Source: Timema cristinae (Eukaryota; Arthropoda; Insecta; Phasmatodea; Timematidae). Taken from it: a stretch of 64,000 bases of DNA. Positions 11,701-21,795 of the stretch are shown one piece after another. Location of the stretch: the NCBI GenBank assembly GCA_039000515.1, contig JBCFYV010011164.1, forward strand, positions 31,445,433 to 31,509,432, given 5' to 3'. The notes beneath the pieces are model-generated. The model ran no database searches and was not told where the DNA came from. It saw only the letters and a list, made by a program, of their open reading frames with translations. The translations under genes were made by a program, and so were the position numbers. Every line of letters begins with the position of its first letter. Position 1 is the stretch's first letter.

Positions 11701-14700
11701 ATAAGTTAAAGGAAATAAAATACTCTCATTCGATTAAGGAAAGTTTGTGAGATTATTTAGAAAAAAATCACTTCAGTGTATCTAACCAAGATTCGAACCA
11801 CTATTCACACTTTAAACCAGATAAAATTAAACTGACACTTTTTGGTGCATGCTCACTGGTGCAGGTCAGATTGTGCTGTGGAATAGGAGTTGGAGTCGTG
11901 GAGTTTGAAGCAATTTTTGCTGGCTTCAGAGTCAGCTAAAATGTACTGACGCCAACTCTGGCTTCAAAATAAAAACTTCTAATATTATAACATATATATT
12001 AACTATTTAATTTTGATTATAATTTTTTTATTCTTTAGAACTAATATTTGTAATTTAAATTTACAAATGTATTTAAATATACATCCCCAATGCAAAGGAA
12101 GCTTCATGAGAAGTAATCTGTATTGGAACATTTTACTGCTGTAAATTTGTTATTACTAATTATTATACCTTAACCATTTATGAAGGAGTTGGAACTGGCA
12201 TGTAAAAAATAGAGTTCGAGTCGAAGGCTTGATCTAACAAATTCCACAGCCCTAATTAGTACACTAGTAATCATGATATGATTAACCCTAATACTTACGC
12301 ACTACTAGCAAATTTTGGAGTTTCATAGGGATGTTTTATTTGAAAGTAAGAATAGTAGAATGTGGTCAGATTATGTATTTTAGTCCAAAGAATTTACCTA
12401 AGCAATTTATGTTTATCAAAGCTGTGTTTTACACAAATCAAACCAGAACAAGCTTGATGTAATCTAGCATAAATAAAATAATACCTGAACCCTCCTGGTA
12501 GCGAGTTCAAGTCTTCACAGTCATACTGCTCCTCTCCTGCACTGTAAATATAAATTCCTCTCCAATCCAGCCCAGTGCTGTCCTCCTTAAGTTGATATCT
12601 AGCTGCTAGATGAGGACACTCTTGGCACACACCCACAAAGTTGCCCCAGCGGGAATTACTCGCCCTCCTGGGGCCAGGAGAGAGTCCCACGCGTGAGACA
12701 CTGTCTGCAAGATGTGTTCACCAAATAAGCCTGCGTCTAGAGTCTCTGTCACTATGAGAGATAGCCTGTAAGAGCAGGGAGACCAAAGCCAAATGTAAGG
12801 TTCGGTTTTAATAATGTACACTGCGTTTTACTATTAGTTTAATTATCAACACACATTGTTGGGAATTGAACCACGACCTCCATGTGAACAGCAATTTATT
12901 ATATTGGAAGAGTAACACTAAAGAGAAAGACCGACCCTCTGTCCAAGTGATATTTAAAATAAATAGGATTGTGTGGTTTATTCTTAGCACTCATATGGGT
13001 GGATATTTAAAAACAAATGCAGTAATAGATTAAGTTTATTGGTAAGTAGTGTGTTGATAAAGCTATGAGTATATAATGTGCAATTTAAACACCCCAAATT
13101 AAATAAATAAAAATATGTTAAACTGGCAACTTTTTTTTTCAAAACATAATATTTTAAGTTGTGTTTTAAGAAAGGTGAATTGATTTTTTCTCCAAAAGTT
13201 AATAATCCTTCAAATAAACTTCTAATTCAAAGGTAACTTTAATTTTTATTAATTTTTTACAGCCCATTTGAATTATATGCTTTAGTTATTATTATTATTA
13301 TTAGCACCGCGTCTTACTACCCGTTCGGGTTATACGCACTTTACGCTAATGTGTAATGGTAGGGTGATTGTGAGATGAAATGAAGGACCTACAGTTTAAC
13401 GTGGAATCCAAACCACGGTGGAGGCCTGGCATTCCCCACATTCACAAGATGTCTTGTCAGAGGTGAAGGAAGGGTTTGGAAATCAGATAAATCTGTGCCG
13501 TGACCGAGGATTGAACCCCGGTCACCAGCACAGAAGTCTGACACCTTACCCCTAGACCACCAGGTCACCGTATATGCTTTAGTAAAAATTGAGTCATGTT
13601 TTTTATGCAGGCACTATACAAGTCGCATACTAATAGCATAAGAGGATTCAAAGGGGTTGTATTTTAAGAAAATATGCAAATTATCTCATGAAATAAGGCT
13701 GGAAAATCAATTTTGATATCACCAATGTAACTTTTTCTGCCGGCCTGGGATTATTGGTTGAAGTTTTAAAATGAGATAAACACCTTGAAGGTAGATCTTG
13801 TGGCACTTTCAAATCGTAAGAAAGCTTGTTGATAAGTTTCACTTTATCTGCAGCATTGTTTGCCTCTAGTACTTTTGCTGCCAACTGTACCATCGAGTGT
13901 GACCCATCGCAAGCAAACACTTCAATTGCTCCAGCTTCCATTGCAAATAAGCTGTCGACATTTTAAGTTTTCATTAATGATGATTATCAGTACATATAAA
14001 GCAACCAAGCTATGGTAGAATTTTATATGAAAGTCCTTCTGAAAAGTCTTTCAGAACATCCTTCCTATAATAATCTTAATATATGCATACAATTTTCAAA
14101 ATACAAGAGGTAGCCAAAAAGAGGATCCATAATGGTTATAAAGAAATGAACACAAATTATTCCAAGTGCAAATAATGTGAATTAAATATTTGTTTGTAAT
14201 TTTAATTCTAACTCCTAGTTTTCTTAAAATGCATCTTTTTCATGTCTCCTTTGGGTCTGTGAGTTTATGCTGCCAACATAGGACATTTACAGTTTTTATG
14301 ATGAGTCTTATCACACCAGCATACCTTAGTATCCCTGTACCACAACCAATGTCCAGAACTGTATTAAATCCTTGACCAACAGCTCTGGTGATGGCCGAAC
14401 GAAAGCCTTGGTTCCGTCGGTTGTCGTTAAGCATGCGGTAGTGCCAGCGCTCCACAGCCAAGTTGCAGCAGCTCTGCAGGTTTTTGAGAGCGGGTAAAAG
14501 TCAGAACACACATCCTGGGACTGACGGAAATAAAGGCAAGCCTCTTGAAGGTGTCCAAGCCTGCAGTCATAAGCCAAATGTTTCTAATGTTACAAGTTTT
14601 TTGATACATTTGACAAGATATCATTTTTAACAGCTTAACTATCTTTACTATAAGACAAACAACCAAATTCATAAATCACTAATTTATCATTTAACATAAA

Positions 14701-17700
14701 GGTAAACATTCAATAATTTTACATGGCTGTATTTTCAGCCACAAATGCATATAAAGGTGATGGTGGTTAGGTAGGTCAGATTCTATGCTGGGCGGTTCAT
14801 CCTGTCCGCACGATTTATTATTTCAACCTTCTTCACCTGACAAGACATTTGAGTGGAATGCAGCCTCACGTGGTTCGGATTCACGTAAACTAGTCTATTT
14901 ATTCACATTACCTACATTACACTTAGCGAAATGGTTAACCGAACGGGTAGTAAGACGTGCTAATTAATATAATAATAATGCATATAAAGATTTACATGAG
15001 ATATAGGCAACTGTATTTGTTATTATTGTACAGTTAAAAAAGAAATTAATTAAATTAGCAACAAAGTTTTAGTATTGTCATCCAAGCTATCCAAATATAA
15101 TTTACACTACCAATCTAAGGATGAAGAAGGTAAAGTTTACTCACATTTAGGTGGAGGGATAATGGGAAGCCAACTATGAAATAAACACCTTAATACACCC
15201 AACTGGAATTCAAACCTCAACCTCACTCCCAAGAGAAAACGGACAAGCCAAGTCTGACAACGCGTTTTTGTTCAAGTGTCCACCAGTTTGGGTAATTAGA
15301 GAAAATAATAGAGGGATCAGAAACGGTTAATATAATTTACCTTGTAATAAAATTCAACATTTGGTCGACATGAACACAACAAACCAATTGGTTAAGGCAG
15401 CAAAGATACCATACTGTTTAAGGATAAAAATGTTACTTTCCTCTTAAAGTAGTTTACTTATGAACATGATTGTGTGTAGTATACAAAGAGTAAGTGTCCA
15501 AATTAAGCTCCCAATCAGGGATTTAATAAAAATCATTTTTATGGCAGGATATGAGTAGTTTGAGATTCAGCTGTAATCAGGAAATTTCCTAACTGGGTGT
15601 TTTTTCCAAAATTGTTTCCCTCTCTCCGACTTCACAAATGTGAGTGCATTTCCTCTAAATTCAACCTTCCTCATTCCTAACCCAATGGCGTAAATATATG
15701 GACAGTGTATACCAGTGAAGAAGAGGTAGACATAGGAACATAAATCAACAAGTCACAACAAAAATAATGATCATTTCATAATCATGATTTGGCAATAGCT
15801 GTGATCTTATGTGTTAAGGTATAATTTGGTTTGGACGCTTTCTAACCACCTTTTAGGGAGAAAGGTTAACTATGAGTGATTTTGAGTTCCCAAAAGTGCA
15901 GTACACTCAGCTCTCAATTCAAGTGAATTTCAAACCATGCCATCACTTGTTAATAATAATGCGGTTATATATGAAAAATAATTTGCGACAATTGGATTCG
16001 GCAAAGTAAATTGCTAAGTAGAATTTTGATTAGGATAAGTTCCATAGCTTATTTCATCTCTTACAGATTCTTTGGAAGTAACAAAGAGTGGGATTTTTAC
16101 TGTCTATTATTGCAAGTAGGCCTTAACAAATAGGCAGAATTTAAAAAAAAATGCAGTGAGAGAAATATGTTAATTTATTAATTCACCTCTCTTAAGAGAT
16201 TTTTTTTTTCTTAGAAATAAATAACTAATTTACGTGTCTATTTTTAAAAATGCAACCAGTGTATACCGATGCTGAAATTTAAAAAATATATTTTGTTTAT
16301 ATATGATATATATATTTTTTTAGCATTGCGTCTTACTACCCATTTGGATTATACGCCTAAGTACTAATTACACTAATGGGCTAGGAATTGTTTGTGAATT
16401 ATTATATTTTATTTCCATGCAAGGCACTTATTTGCCACAAGTCTCTGTAATAGATAATCTTATCTGGGAAAGTAACACAAAGAGTGGGATGATCCGGGAA
16501 GATTTGATTAATAACATCAATTTTTATCATTCAAAGAATATTTAATTTACAAAAAAATTACACAACAGCATACGGTGAAGAATATCATTAACGTAACAAA
16601 AGGAAATACATAATATTTATGCAGGTTAAACAAAGTTATTCAACAATTAATCACAACTCTTAATAAACTCCACTCATACATGAATATTGTATTATGATAC
16701 ACAACTTTGGTAACAACTACAATAAAAATTAAAGTATGTATTTTATCAATTGAACAATATGGTCAGTAACTTTGTTAGTCGGGGTAAAAATAAGTCTTTT
16801 ATCTTTTCAGGAATCATAAATTAGTGGTGTATTTAAAAAAAAAATCATCCCATGAAATTAGTTTTCCTAATTTAAGATAGATAAATCCAGAGAAATAATA
16901 TAAAAAGAATTTAATAGACACATATAATGTGTATGACCATTTACATAAAAGGCAGACACCAAATATTATTATTAGCACCGCTCTTACTTACCACCCATTT
17001 GGGCTATAAGCACTTACGCTATTGTGTAATGGTAGGGTGATTGTGAGATGAAATGGAGGACCTACAGTTTAATGTGGAATCCGAACCACGGCGGAGGCCT
17101 GGCATTCCCCACATTCACAAGTTGTGAATAATACAAGTCTTGTCAGAGGTAAGGAGGGGTTTGGTAATCAGATAAATCTGTATCGGGACCAAGGATTGAA
17201 CCCCGGACCCCCAGCACAGAACTCCGACACCTTGCCCCTAGATCGCCAGGTCACCCTGACACCATATTATTCTCATTATTCCAATCAAAAAATCTTACCT
17301 TAAAATGTTTCACTAATATAAAAACAAAACTTTTGAGTAAAAATACAATGGTGTTTTGTATGATGTCAAATGAATAGGTATAGATATTCCTACAACTTAT
17401 GGATTATTAAAAAATGTTATATCCTTTAATTGTATATATAAAAACGTTGTTTCAAGTCAGAGTACCACAGTAGATGCTGATTGCACACTTCTCTCTAGTT
17501 TTAGGTCAGTAAACAAAGTCTGTCTGCTACAAATTTTATTTAACTGAGTGTACCATAGCTTGATATGTGCCTCTAAGGCTTCACACAGCAAAGGAACTGG
17601 GAAGAGAGAATGAGGCTACATTATACTGTTTGCCTGAATATGTGGCAACCACATTAAACACCGAGAGAAGTTCAAGACTCAAGCTGTTACAGTCGGTGTG

Positions 17701-20700
17701 AGAAAACCAATACACTAAGGGGAACCCTAAAAATATCCCAAACAATGTCGGAACACACCAGTGGTCTTTAATGCTTAAAAGCATAGCGTCCTTAAGATCA
17801 TATGTTTGCAGCATTTGTTCCTTGATCATTGAAACCATATGCTGAATACTTTCAAAGGTCAAAGTATCTGACTCTACAAGCATCGGTCTCTCCAAATTAT
17901 TAGATATATCAACGAACAAGAATTTGTTTGAATGTAGGCCGTTTATCCATCTCGTTTGACTCAATTCTGAAGATATACTTGTTTTTAACAATGTTACCAC
18001 TTCACAAACACACACCACTAAGACGTCGGATCCGATACCAACAGCGTGAAGATCTCCTCGAACTAACCCTTCTATTTTGAGGTCATTTAACAGTGCTGCC
18101 ATCTGTTGTGTAGTAATGCAAATAGGAATATCCCACAAATAACTTGGTTTCAGTCCCATATTGACCATATGTAGATACACTATGATGGATTGATACCTTC
18201 GCTTATGAGTGTTGTGGAAATGCTGAGACAGCACTCTTTCCCAAGAGGTGCTGTTTGTGTGACTATGTGCCGCAAACGACATTATAAAAGTCACCTGGTA
18301 ATAATAAGACTGTATTAAAAAATAAATAAAACTTCAGATCAATGAAAAAATAAATAGGCACCTAGTTTATTTCACAGTATTATTTAACTTATTTAAAAAA
18401 ATAAAACATGTTAGGCCTACTTAAAATTTTAAGTTATATGAATATGGAGAGTAATTGACAGGGATAGCATAGTGGGTACAACCCTTAACTCTGAGCTGGG
18501 AGCAGGGCAGGTGTATATTCTAAATTCTCAATTAAATAAAATTAAAATTTAGTATAAACAATGAGAAGTTGGGATGAAATTGTATAAGTTATACATCAAC
18601 AACAGATAGGATTGGCTAATAGGAAAGTGTATATGGTCTAGGATTGAGGTTCAATTGTGAGCTATTAAATTGAGGATAGTTTTTAGTTGTTGTTTAGTTG
18701 CTCTCCTTACGATACAATTCTAGATCAAACCATTATTAACTTTGTGTTAAATACATAATTGATTACAAGCTAATATTATGATACATAAGTGATCATATAA
18801 GTTAAAACATGTGAATTTTCACCTATAAAGATGCGCTCCTAAATTGTTAAGAACTTCCTCATGGTCAGCAAAAACTTCCAAAGCTTGCTCGTAGCACTTG
18901 AATAGGTCATCATAGCGACCATCGTTCTCTAATAATTCACCCCATATGTCTGTAAAGAGAATATAAACAAATGTTATAATAATTGTTTTTAATTGCTACA
19001 AGTATGCCTGCATGTTGAGGCTCTCAAGAGCTTATTCTAACAAATCTAAGAACATGAGCTCTGAACTGAGTGAGTTTTAAGGGCACGATACAATCATTTG
19101 CTGGTAAGTGGATGCTAGCCATTCATGTATTGGTGAAAACTTTCACCAGTCCATCTGGTTAGGATTGAACCTTGACAATCCTGGTCAGAGGTGGGAGTGT
19201 AAAAAGCCCTCCCAGTTAAATTAAATCTAGTGATTTTGTGAATCTAATTAGTATGTAAATTGCATCAATGATGAAAGTGATACAGATGTGCATGGTATAT
19301 CCTGTTTTGATAGGAATAACAGTAGCTGGGCGTTACAAAAACAATTTTAATATATTTATACATTAAGTCATGTTAGCTGCAGCTGTCACTTTTGATACAT
19401 ATTATCAATACCTATAGAATAAATCACATAATATAGTAAAATGTTACCAATGTTGGCTGCAAAGAAATATGTTTGAATTTTCTAAATTGTTCTTCCAAAC
19501 AAAATCAAGCTAGAGTTAAGAGCTCTTTCACAACTTTTAATATATTTATTTTGTTTGAGATTTATACAAAATAATTTTATTTGTGTAACTTTCACTACAC
19601 TTAGGTATTTTAGAAATGCAATGAGGGAACTTTAATTTTCTATTGTTCAAACTAGGTTTCATTTCTTATTGAAGGATTTCAACGAGAAAGTGGAAATATT
19701 TACCAAAGTGTAACATTACAGTTGAAAAAAACAAAACAATCTTAGTTCTCTTGTTAGGTGAAACTTTGTTAATTTGTAGAATCCACATACATTATTGGGT
19801 GAAAATTTACATTTTAAATATTTAGGTAAAATGTGAGAAGTAGTATCACCTAATACAACACAAAAATACCGCAATACATATGAAGAATTCCAGAAAGAAA
19901 ACATTATCACAACAATTTTGTTCCTAAAGTTAACGATGCTGATAAAACCCAAGAGCAATTTTCTGCTGACTTATGCTCTGCGATGGTAGCTGCAAGTATT
20001 CCTTGGAAGAAGCTGGAGAATCCGGATTTCAATGCTTTTCTCAACAAATATACCAACATGAAGATACCAGACGAATCAACCCGAGGAAACACTACTTGCA
20101 TTCAACCTATTTATCCGTTAAGTTTTTACAATAGCAGTTTTTTCTTTCTGACATTAAAAAATATTAACTGAATTGTATTGATTTAAACTATTTACAGTAA
20201 AAATTCTTTTTATTTCGTTTAAGACAGTTGAGAAAATCCGAGAAGATATTGGAGAATCATACATCTGGGGTACTGTTGATGAAACCACTGACCGCTGTGG
20301 CAGATATGTTACAAATGTTGTTGTTGGAAAACTAGACTCTACGGGTCCTGGGAAACTCACTTGGTTGTTTCAAAGATGTTGAGGCAACCAACAGCTCGAC
20401 AATTGCCATAGTTGTTCGTGATGCTTTGCGTAAGTATATAATGTAATTGCACAAGATATACTGTGTTAATTTAATGATTCGCAGTGTTAGTCCTATAAAA
20501 ATTATAATTATAAATAAGTTAATTTGTTTATATTAGGTGTCCTGTGGCCATCAGAAAACGACGAAAGGGTTTTTGGTATTGCTGACAGTGTGGCCTACAT
20601 ATTGAAAGTGGCTGCAAGCTTAAAAGTATTCTACTCCAAGTTAATTCACGTGACTTGTCTAGCGAATGCTGTTCATAGGGTTGCAGAAGATATTAGATCC

Positions 20701-21607
20701 CGTTTTCCAAATGTTAACACTATTATTTCCAGTCAAGAAAGTGTTTTTGAAGGCTCCATCAAAAATCTTCTCATTTAAGGCCGCCCTGCCCAACACACCT
20801 TTGCCACCACAACCAGTGTTAACGCGTTGGTGTACATGGCTTCATGCTGCGTTGTACTATGCAGATTACCTGGGTGACATTCAAAAGGTATTATACAATA
20901 CACTATCTTTAGGTGTTTTTCCAAATTAAAATTGCAGTGAGGTTTACCACTAGTTTTATTGATTCCACCTGTCCGTCCACATTATTGGAAAGAAAATATT
21001 AATTTAATGGTTATACTTGTAGAACACAATATATTGAAAGTATAGTGAGTTTTGCTTGTAGGTTGTTGTTGTTATTATTGTTGTTATTGTTATTATTGTT
21101 GTTGTTTATTATTATTATTATCACGTCTTAATACCCGTTCGGATTATACGCATTTAAGTGTGTATTAATAATGAGAAAATAGGGCCTACACATATATTAT
21201 AATAAAGCAAATAAAACTTTTTATACTATATATGATGGGTACAATTCTAAGAGAAAACGTTAAGTATCAAACTATTTTGGTGGCCTCTCTCCAAAATCTT
21301 TAATACAACTTCTCAATGGATATCTAAACATAAGAGCTCTGGGAACATTAAAAGAGGTAGGCTGATGGCCTAAGTCCATCACTTCAGTATAGATAATTCA
21401 AAAACTGTTAAAAATAACAGGACAATTTTTTTATCACTTACTAAGTGTTGTAGAGAAGACTTTCTTTAGTTCAGATTTCCATTCAGGGCAGAGTTTCAAT
21501 GCAACTAGTAGGTGAGGAAATGCTCTACCCCATTTTCCTTTGCTCAGGTATAAATCAGCTTGGCCGCGGGAATGGAGTGCGACTTTCAACATTGCATCAG
21601 AATTCAT
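5393..21607 (-). CDS. PRMT9: Protein arginine methyltransferase 9, eight coding exons
   Basis: Transfers methyl groups from S-adenosylmethionine to arginine; the known human PRMT9 target is splicing factor SF3B2 (established for the family, not shown here). Coding exons: 21607-21442, 18949-18823, 14560-14325, 13951-13784, 12765-12485, 11478-10132, 7926-7773 and 5743-5393. TPR-like repeats are in exons 1-3. The first methyltransferase domain is in exons 3-6: [11 protein letters not shown] binds the cofactor and [12 protein letters not shown] is the PRMT9-type double-E loop. The second, degenerate methyltransferase domain is in exons 6-8. All donors and acceptors are GT/AG and the phases fit. 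Five single-base losses in homopolymers break the frame (near 14491, 12637, 11182, 10430 and 10386). Restoring one base at each gives about 944 codons, against 845 residues in human. The excess is an insert in exon 6. Confidence 0.93.
5932..6375 (-). mobile_element. Non-LTR retrotransposon fragment (RT C-terminus)
   Basis: Minus-strand fragment. The part at 6262-6365 is near-identical in plan to 41640-41760 and encodes the same degraded motif (GEFQEQGE..W; the better copy reads RCEAWVFQEKYKNKVNAVGM). This is the C-terminal region of reverse transcriptase in LINE elements. It sits in PRMT9 intron 7, is heavily mutated and is not coding. Confidence 0.65.
6376..6698. other. PRMT9 intron 7 segment, nothing recognised
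   Basis: Contains a small inverted motif (CCTAAGATTTCTTAGG, about 6396-6411) and otherwise ordinary AT-rich intron sequence. No exon or repeat family is identified. Confidence 0.4.
6699..7561. mobile_element. pogo/mariner-like MITE with TA target site
   Basis: The left end CTGTATTTCATCGCATAATT (6701) and the right end, inverted, CGATGTTTCACCGCATAATG (ending 7559) are terminal inverted repeats, each flanked by TA. Inside, GGGTGCGA(C/A)CATTATGTG occurs three times (about 6767, 7477 and 7532), and GGCCCGAATRTARTRYG occurs near 6830 and 7278. No transposase remains, so it is a non-autonomous derivative. It lies in PRMT9 intron 7. Confidence 0.75.
7773..7926 (-). CDS. PRMT9: PRMT9 coding exon 7
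   Basis: Acceptor TATTTATAG, donor TATCAG|GTAAGT, 154 nt, intact. Encodes [20 protein letters not shown] and [12 protein letters not shown], matching human RCLLQSGGKIFPQY and LNIAPFINQFQ. Confidence 0.9.
7974..10131 (-). other. PRMT9 intron 6 with an unexplained GC-richer patch
   Basis: Most of this intron is AT-rich with faint SINE-like pieces (for example GAGGCTGAAGTTTGATCCTGG at about 8755). The patch at about 8170-8470 is markedly richer in G and C and reads like a former functional unit, but no frame gives a recognised protein. A copy of the CACCTCTA repeat seen near 1450 is at about 9100. Confidence 0.45.
10132..11478 (-). CDS. PRMT9: PRMT9 coding exon 6, with a large insert
   Basis: Starts [20 protein letters not shown] and continues with the beta-barrel piece [10 protein letters not shown], matching human VWFVLQLD. 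Frame changes at the C5 run 11182-11186, the C4 run 10430-10433 and the G3 run 10386-10388 each need one added base. Between about 11140 and 10520 lies an Asn/Ser/Lys/Asp-rich segment of about 200 residues, where human has roughly 55. It includes a Cys cluster (CKCNC) and CPLH. Homology resumes at [20 protein letters not shown] and continues in the second domain ([20 protein letters not shown], then [16 protein letters not shown]). Donor ATAAA|GTAAGT. Confidence 0.87.
11873..12252. mobile_element. hAT-type MITE (GCTGTGGAAT ends)
   Basis: The left end GTGCTGTGGAATAGGAGTTG (11873) and the inverted right end GGGCTGTGGAATTTGTTAGA (12252) are terminal inverted repeats, followed by GGAGTC/GACTCC-type subterminal repeats on each side. 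Such ends are typical of short hAT derivatives. No coding content. It lies in PRMT9 intron 5. Confidence 0.7.
12485..12765 (-). CDS. PRMT9: PRMT9 coding exon 5 (double-E loop)
   Basis: Acceptor TGCTCTTACAG, donor TTCAG|GTATTA. Encodes [20 protein letters not shown], then [10 protein letters not shown], then (after a frame change) [15 protein letters not shown], ending LNSLPGGFR. The frame breaks at the AAA run at 12637-12639; one added base gives the human spacing between VIPA and the EC pair. The double-E loop supplies the glutamates that position the target arginine in this enzyme class. Confidence 0.92.
13287..13570 (-). repeat. Full-length tRNA-derived SINE, family A (reference copy)
   Basis: Read on the minus strand, the head at 13570 is a tRNA-like unit with an A-box (TGGTCTAGGGG) and a B-box (GGTTCAATCC). 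A unique body follows (CCAGGCCTCCACCGTGG..), then the tail CGGGTAGTAAGACGCGGTGC and an (AAT)n stretch. A perfect 13-bp target duplication (TATATGCTTTAGT) lies at 13274-13286 and 13571-13583, which proves insertion by target-primed reverse transcription. It lies in PRMT9 intron 4. Confidence 0.93.
13784..13951 (-). CDS. PRMT9: PRMT9 coding exon 4
   Basis: Acceptor GTCGACAG, donor TCAAG|GTGTTT, 168 nt, frame intact. Encodes [20 protein letters not shown], the motif II/post-I part that holds the adenosine of the cofactor, then [20 protein letters not shown], leading into the double-E loop of the next exon. Confidence 0.92.
14325..14560 (-). CDS. PRMT9: PRMT9 coding exon 3 (TPR end and cofactor motif I)
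   Basis: Encodes [20 protein letters not shown], then (other frame) [20 protein letters not shown] and [10 protein letters not shown], ending in motif [12 protein letters not shown]. The frame changes at the CCC/GGG run at 14491-14494. Adding one base restores exactly the spacing seen in human PRMT9 (28 residues between YF and VERW inclusive). Donor CTAAG|GTATGC. Confidence 0.92.
14813..14992 (+). repeat. SINE family A, old 5-prime-truncated copy
   Basis: Carries the family A body in degraded form (CACGTGGTTCGGATTCACGT at about 14868) and the shared tail ACGGGTAGTAAGACG at about 14943, then ATAATAATAATG. The tRNA head is missing. It lies in PRMT9 intron 2. Confidence 0.75.
14993..16317. other. 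PRMT9 intron 2 segment
   Basis: No gene is seen. Positions about 15600-15690 resemble the interior of SINE family B (CATTTCCTCTAAATTCAACC). The rest is plain AT-rich sequence. Confidence 0.4.
16318..16390 (-). repeat. SINE family A tail fragment
   Basis: Minus-strand 3-prime end only: GCGTATAATCCAAATGGGTAGTAAGACGCAATGCT reads as the shared SINE tail. The body is missing after about 50 bases. Confidence 0.65.
16964..17255 (-). repeat. SINE family A, near full-length copy
   Basis: Same architecture as the copy at 13287. The tRNA-like head is at 17255-17185 with B-box GGTTCAATCC, then body, shared tail and a short AAT stretch. The flanks GACACCAAATAT and GACACCATAT form a slightly diverged target duplication. 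Compared with 13287 it carries about 15 extra bases (TTGTATTATTCACAAC, minus strand) in the body, shared with the copy at 34717. Confidence 0.88.
17457..18282 (-). CDS. C1orf74/UPF0739-family homologue nested in PRMT9 intron 2
   Basis: ATG at 18282-18280. The protein aligns end to end with human C1orf74, a family with no known biochemical role: [10 protein letters not shown] and [20 protein letters not shown] near the N-terminus, then [36 protein letters not shown] and ASFSL. The uninterrupted frame stops at 17581, but the missing C-terminus continues in the next frame ([20 protein letters not shown] ... STVVL) to a stop at 17457-17459. One extra C in the CCC run at about 17596-17598 explains this. 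Removing it gives 274 codons, against 269 residues in human. There is no intron in the coding part. A CAG acceptor-like site just upstream (about 18295) may mark a 5-prime UTR intron. Confidence 0.85.
18823..18949 (-). CDS. PRMT9: PRMT9 coding exon 2 (TPR)
   Basis: Acceptor TTTACAG, donor AG|GTGAAA. Encodes [20 protein letters not shown] and [20 protein letters not shown], a clear TPR segment matching human ...[27 protein letters not shown]. 127 nt; leaves two bases of a codon. Confidence 0.92.
19890..20889 (+). pseudogene. hAT-type transposase gene, multi-exon, antisense in PRMT9 intron 1
   Basis: Three exon-like pieces belong to the hAT transposase lineage with PDEST and LTRW motifs, related to CGGBP1. 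First, about 19890-20122: [35 protein letters not shown]. Second, about 20224-20430: [34 protein letters not shown], then (other frame) [18 protein letters not shown]. Third, 20538-20889: [40 protein letters not shown], then after a frame change [14 protein letters not shown]. Splice-like borders GC|GTAAGT at about 20429 and ATTAG|GTG at 20537 separate the second and third pieces. At least two frame changes are present. No terminal repeats were identified. Confidence 0.75.
21061..21165 (-). repeat. (GTT/ATT)n microsatellite with SINE tail fragment
   Basis: GTTGTTGTTATT..ATTATTATTATTAT (21061-21120) runs into the minus-strand family A tail (GCGTATAATCCGAACGGGTATT). It is a 5-prime-truncated SINE whose tail has expanded into a microsatellite. 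Confidence 0.7.
21442..21607 (-). CDS. PRMT9: PRMT9 coding exon 1
   Basis: ATG at 21607-21605. Encodes [20 protein letters not shown] and [18 protein letters not shown], aligning with the first TPR-like helix pair of human PRMT9. Donor ACTTA|GTAAGT leaves one base of a codon. The start was chosen because upstream sequence has no family resemblance and this ATG gives the expected short N-terminus. Confidence 0.88.
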
Positions 21608-21795
21608 TTTTGTATAGCTTCAAACTATGTGAATGCAATACGAAACATATTTAAATGGAAGATTCTAAACTGAAATCATAAAGATGAAGGTGTATAAACA
21701 AGGAGATTGTAATTTTGTAAGCACCACAAGAATGGTATAGAACCACCCTAAACTGCAATGTGTAAGAACTAAGAAGAACTAAGAATATGCTTGGC

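Noticed and set aside
17457..18294. The C1orf74-like segment as an alternative PRMT9 exon
   Set aside because: Joining exon 2 (phase 2) to either nearby acceptor (about 18295 or 18310) meets a stop within a few codons, and the segment is a complete protein of a different family.
5393..21607. PRMT9 as a processed or dead pseudogene
   Set aside because: All introns have intact splice sites, the exons contain no in-frame stops after run-length correction, and the phases close exactly. A retrocopy would lack introns.
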